From: Bacteroidota bacterium
Lineage (GTDB): Bacteria > Bacteroidota > Bacteroidia > Bacteroidales > Prolixibacteraceae
DNA: 17,289 nt
Direction of reading: 5' to 3'
Assembly (NCBI GenBank): GCA_023488865.1
Contig: JAMDDG010000265.1
Span: forward strand, 1 to 17,289
The position numbers and the translations under genes were made by a program. Positions 14,320-17,289 of this stretch are shown piece by piece. Position 1 is the stretch's first letter. Each line of letters opens with the position of its first letter. Under the pieces are notes generated by a model, which was not told the origin of the DNA, searched no databases, and saw nothing but the letters and a program-made list of their open reading frames with translations.

Positions 14320-15270
14320 ATGGGTGGACGAAATATTAGACTTTATCTGTTTGATGGAATTCCAAATGGAATGATTTCAGCTGAAATTGTGAACTGGACT
14401 GGACGATTTATGGTTGCACCTCGATCTCAATTAAATCGTCTAGCAAAACGTGATGAAGTAAAACGATCTGGTGTTTATTTTCTAAAAGGCAGTAATCCAA
14501 AAGATCCTTCTCAAGATATGATTTATATTGGTGAAAGTGAAAATATTCTATCAAGATTGATTCAACATGAGAGAGATCATGATAAAGAATTGTGGGAAAA
14601 GACAATTATTGTTACCAGTAAAGATGAAAACCTTACTAAAGCTCATATCAGATACCTTGAAAGTCGATTAATTAGTATTGCGAATCAAGTAAAAAGAGCT
14701 ATGGTTGCGAATAACACAAATCCAGAACCCACGAATTTGCCTGAGCCTGATATCGATGATATGGAATACCTTCTGGAACAGATTCAAATGGTTCTTCCAG
14801 TGCTTGGCTACACATTTGTTAATCCACTTCCGGACTTAGTATCGAAGAATGATGATGAAAATAACCTTGTGTCTCCAGTTTTTACAATATCTTATTCTGG
14901 CGCAACAGCAAAAGCGCAGGAGGTAGATGGTGAGTTTGTTGTACTGGAAGGATCATTGTCAAGAATAGCCCATACGAGAAGTCTAGCAGATTCATACATT
15001 CATATTCGTGAGAGATTGGTGAGCAATGGAACCTTAATTGAGAGCAAGCAAACCGGGTTCTGGATGTTTACTCAAAATACACCTTTCCAAAGTCCAAGTA
15101 CTGCAGCTAATATTGTGGGGGGAGCTTCGCTAAATGGTCGAGAACATTGGAAAGTACAAAACACCAATAAAAGCTACGCAAAATGGTCAGAAGAACAAAT
15201 AAAAGATGTAAATCCAATAATGGATGAGCAAGACGAATCTGTTGATAGTGAAGAACTTGATAATTCATAG
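14320..15270 (+). CDS. GIY-YIG nuclease-family protein with DUF4357 domain
   Basis: This 316-aa protein has a GIY-YIG fold at about residues 48-125. G51-V-Y53 in SGVYFLKG pairs with Y69-I-G71 in DMIYIGESEN. Catalytic-type R79 and H83 follow in LSRLIQHERD, and the metal-binding glutamate is probably E114 in YLESRLI. The C-terminal region (about 210-295) matches the DUF4357 pattern often attached to these enzymes, with GATAKAQEVDGEFVVLEGS and PSTAANIVGGASLNGREHWK. It should cut or nick nucleic acid, and such proteins are common in defence and restriction neighbourhoods. The ATG at 14320 has TTGGAGG at ideal spacing. It begins a same-direction cluster with a PD-(D/E)XK-like gene and a DUF3800 gene. 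The substrate is unknown. Confidence 0.88.
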   Translation: MGGRNIRLYLFDGIPNGMISAEIVNWTGRFMVAPRSQLNRLAKRDEVKRSGVYFLKGSNPKDPSQDMIYIGESENILSRLIQHERDHDKELWEKTIIVTSKDENLTKAHIRYLESRLISIANQVKRAMVANNTNPEPTNLPEPDIDDMEYLLEQIQMVLPVLGYTFVNPLPDLVSKNDDENNLVSPVFTISYSGATAKAQEVDGEFVVLEGSLSRIAHTRSLADSYIHIRERLVSNGTLIESKQTGFWMFTQNTPFQSPSTAANIVGGASLNGREHWKVQNTNKSYAKWSEEQIKDVNPIMDEQDESVDSEELDNS

Positions 15271-15335
15271 TAATCTATAAAATACCGAATAACGACCATC
15301 GACATGGAAATACAAAACTGAAAAGGGCTGTAAAT

Positions 15336-15770
15336 ATGCCACCTAGTAACAATCAAAACCCTGCCAGAGGCCGTGAATTTGAAGCGTTGGCTTCAACGTT
15401 ATTAACTACCTTTTTTGGCGTTCAATTTCAAAATGGATATGCCATTGAAATTGGAGATCCACCTAAGAAACATAGATTTGATCTTGTTTCCACTGATCTC
15501 AATATTATTGGAGAATGTAAGAATTATTCCTGGACTGAGACTGGAAATATACCAAGTGCAAAGATGGCTTTTCTAAATGAGGCGGTTTTTTACCTTCAAC
15601 ACCTCAAAAATACACAAAATCGGTTCCTAGTTCTTAGAAAAGATATTCATGAAAGACATGTAGAAACATTGGCTGAGTACTATTATCGAATTAATCGTCA
15701 CTTGCTTAATGGTGTTTTTATTATTGAGATTGATATCGCAAACAATTCAGTGAAGACCATTGGGGTTTAA
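15336..15770 (+). CDS. PD-(D/E)XK-like nuclease or restriction endonuclease-fold protein
   Basis: This 144-aa protein shows the compact restriction-endonuclease core. A helix with a glutamate (GREFEALASTLL, E14 or E16) is followed by FDLV with D49, then IIGECKNY with E60-x-K62, giving the D...ExK metal site. Cysteine between E and K is tolerated in this superfamily. After the core come AKMAFLNEAVFYLQHL and FLVLRKDI, fitting the expected helix-strand pattern. The ATG at 15336 has AAAAGGG upstream. It lies 65 bases after the GIY-YIG gene and 57 bases before the DUF3800 gene, so all three may be co-transcribed. Its short length leaves little room for a specificity domain. The fold is well supported; activity and target are inferred. 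Confidence 0.75.
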   Translation: MPPSNNQNPARGREFEALASTLLTTFFGVQFQNGYAIEIGDPPKKHRFDLVSTDLNIIGECKNYSWTETGNIPSAKMAFLNEAVFYLQHLKNTQNRFLVLRKDIHERHVETLAEYYYRINRHLLNGVFIIEIDIANNSVKTIGV

Positions 15771-15827
15771 ATAGGGAGAAATTCCAACATACAAGGAAAT
15801 AAATGATTCTATAAAAAAGGGGTGAAT

Positions 15828-16643
15828 ATGAAATTTTGTTATGTCGACGAAAGCGGCACAGGAGATGAGCCATATGCTGTGATGGTAGGTATCATTGTTG
15901 ACACTCAAAGAATGAACCTGACCAAAAAGCATTGGAAAGGTTTACTTTCAGCACTTTCAGGAATCGTTCATAAGCCCATAGAGGAGATTCATACCCGGGA
16001 TTTTTACCCGGGGAATGGTCCCTGGAGAGAATTAAGTGGGGATCAAAGATCCAAAATTACAACAATAGTATTTAAATGGCTTCAAGATAGGAAGCACAAT
16101 ATTGTTTTTTCTGCTGTCAATAAAACCTTGTACCGACAGGAATTCCAGAATGATGAACGTTATGGCGATATTCATGATTTGTGGTGTTTCATGGCACTTC
16201 ATCTTTCGTTGTCCGTTCAAAAATATCATCAATCAGAGAAGAAAAATAAGGGGCATACGGTATTGATCTTTGATAACGAAGAAACCTCTGCCTGCCATTT
16301 TGAACGATTAATCCTCAACCCACCTGCCTGGACTCATTCGTATTATGGAAAAACTAAAACCCAAGAACCATTTGACCAAATTGTAGATGCTCCGTACTTC
16401 GCAGATTCAAAATCTGTTGGCCTTCTTCAAGTCGCAGATTTCGTGAGTTATTTCATCCGTAGATATGTTGAAATTAAACAAGGGGCAATCCCTGAGAAAT
16501 ATGAAGGTGAAGAACAAAAGATGGAAGCTTGGATGGGGCTTATACGATCTCGGATAATTTCAAAAGCTATGATTTATCCAACTAAAGCAAGATGTGAATG
16601 TGCAGATTTGTTTTGGAAATACGGTCCTGATTGTTTGAAATGA
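15828..16643 (+). CDS. DUF3800 domain protein
   Basis: This 271-aa protein matches the DUF3800 family, proposed to have an RNase H-like fold with acidic residues near both ends. The opening KFCYVDESGTGD carries D7 and E8. VLIFDNEE sits in the middle, and DAPYFADSKSVGLLQVADFV carries the typical SK..GLQ.ADF signature near residue 200. The biochemical function of the family is not established; it is frequent in phage-defence and mobile regions. I prefer the ATG at 15828, which has AAGGGG just upstream, over a GTG two codons earlier. It is third in the GIY-YIG/PD-(D/E)XK series and is followed 21 bases later by another gene in the same direction. Confidence 0.83.
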   Translation: MKFCYVDESGTGDEPYAVMVGIIVDTQRMNLTKKHWKGLLSALSGIVHKPIEEIHTRDFYPGNGPWRELSGDQRSKITTIVFKWLQDRKHNIVFSAVNKTLYRQEFQNDERYGDIHDLWCFMALHLSLSVQKYHQSEKKNKGHTVLIFDNEETSACHFERLILNPPAWTHSYYGKTKTQEPFDQIVDAPYFADSKSVGLLQVADFVSYFIRRYVEIKQGAIPEKYEGEEQKMEAWMGLIRSRIISKAMIYPTKARCECADLFWKYGPDCLK

Positions 16644-16664
16644 AACAAGTTGAAACGAGATGAC

Positions 16665-17289
16665 ATGAGTAATAAAGAAGATCTAATTGTAAAAAAGATT
16701 GTTGATTTAGTTCTACAACTTTCACAAGAATTATCAAGAATTGAAGGAATTACTGCTCAAGATTTATTTCCTTTACTTCCTAATCGGGAAGCCAAGGCAC
16801 CTTTTATTAATTCAAAACCAATTGCGAACCAAGTATTTAGAATCCTAAAATCCCAAAATGGGGAAATGTTATCAGATGAAGTAATCATGAGCCGATTAAT
16901 TTGTGAAGTGGCAGGCCATCGATTACAAATACCGATCTCTGATGAGAATCTCGAAAAACTGGCACGAGAAAATACTGTGAAATTGCTTGACTATCATGCA
17001 ACTAGGGACGTAGATATTCCCATCGTTTGTTTGAAAGTAGGCGACAAACCGATTGAATTTGGACCTATAACATTCATTGAACTAACACCAGAAGATTTTC
17101 AAACAGAATGGGGGCAAAGGCTATCTGATACATTTACGTATAAGATCGGTGGTCAACTTTTATCTTTTGCCAGGGTTAATGTACCTGGTGATTTATCCAC
17201 GTCAATAAAAAATGCAACATCTATCGTGAGAGAAGGGTTATTAATACTTAGAGGAATATGTTTTCCAATTACACCAGATGAAACTAGCC
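16665..17289 (+). CDS. Hypothetical protein, cut by the window end
   Basis: An open frame begins with ATG at 16665 (MSNKEDLIVKKIVDLVLQLS) and runs off the window after 208 codons. The first 20 residues look like an amphipathic helix. Later segments (DIPIVCLKVGDKPIEFGPIT, FIELTPEDFQ, KIGGQLLSFARVNVPGD) look like an alternating beta-sheet domain followed by a helix around ATSIVREGLLILRG. I recognise no family; N-terminal sensor domains of HEPN-type defence proteins are one thing to compare. The Shine-Dalgarno sequence is weak. The 21-base spacing from the DUF3800 gene suggests the same transcript. Confidence 0.7.
   Translation, partial: MSNKEDLIVKKIVDLVLQLSQELSRIEGITAQDLFPLLPNREAKAPFINSKPIANQVFRILKSQNGEMLSDEVIMSRLICEVAGHRLQIPISDENLEKLARENTVKLLDYHATRDVDIPIVCLKVGDKPIEFGPITFIELTPEDFQTEWGQRLSDTFTYKIGGQLLSFARVNVPGDLSTSIKNATSIVREGLLILRGICFPITPDETS

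Noticed and set aside
1..17289. CRISPR array
   Set aside because: No regularly spaced repeats of 24-40 bp with unique spacers were seen. The only tandem repeat is the 12-bp coding repeat near 2975.

Overview
The window looks like the start of a genomic island in a bacterial chromosome. An initiator tRNA (tRNA-fMet) with its own terminator is followed at once by tyrosine recombinases and then by a defence-type gene cluster. Strong GGAGG-type ribosome binding sites, a receiver-less LuxR-type regulator and small HTH/zinc-ribbon proteins would fit Chloroflexota (Anaerolineae-like). That is an impression from style, not a placement by any marker gene. By eye, GC is near 50% in the integrase region, lower in the helicase gene, and very low in the middle of the methyltransferase gene, which suggests a mosaic origin.

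Layout. (1) 1-134: tRNA-fMet and an intrinsic terminator. (2) 188-3218: a plus-strand tyrosine recombinase converges on a three-gene minus-strand operon (unknown protein, HTH/zinc-ribbon protein, second tyrosine recombinase). (3) 3219-4767: a divergent promoter region with a nested dyad, then two small putative DNA-binding proteins. (4) 4768-11704: a translationally coupled pair. The first gene encodes a phospholipase D-type nuclease fused to an SNF2-like helicase (1112 aa). The second encodes a large Eco57I/PglX-like N6-adenine DNA methyltransferase (1201 aa). (5) 11802-12715: an inverted, promoterless, frameshifted copy of the methyltransferase's C-terminal target-recognition region. (6) 12757-13353: a small serine recombinase. 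(7) 13354-17289: small ORFs and unknowns, a GIY-YIG/DUF4357 nuclease, a PD-(D/E)XK-like nuclease, a DUF3800 protein and a gene cut by the window end.

The main result is that regions 4-6 look like a restriction/defence system with a DNA-inversion specificity switch. The active methyltransferase gene and the silent inverted cassette share a perfect 56-bp inverted repeat (11015-11070 and 12439-12494) and a second perfect 31-bp inverted repeat (11278-11308 and 12183-12213). Both lie inside otherwise divergent target-recognition sequence. Inversion at the 56-bp repeat would join the cassette in frame and give a 1202-aa protein in place of the present 1201-aa one. The adjacent serine recombinase is the obvious candidate invertase. 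The two repeats also share a DNA motif that falls in different reading frames, so protein conservation does not explain it; it may be the recombinase site. I infer that the helicase-nuclease cuts DNA lacking the methyl mark and that inversion changes which sequence is marked. No experiment or database search was available.
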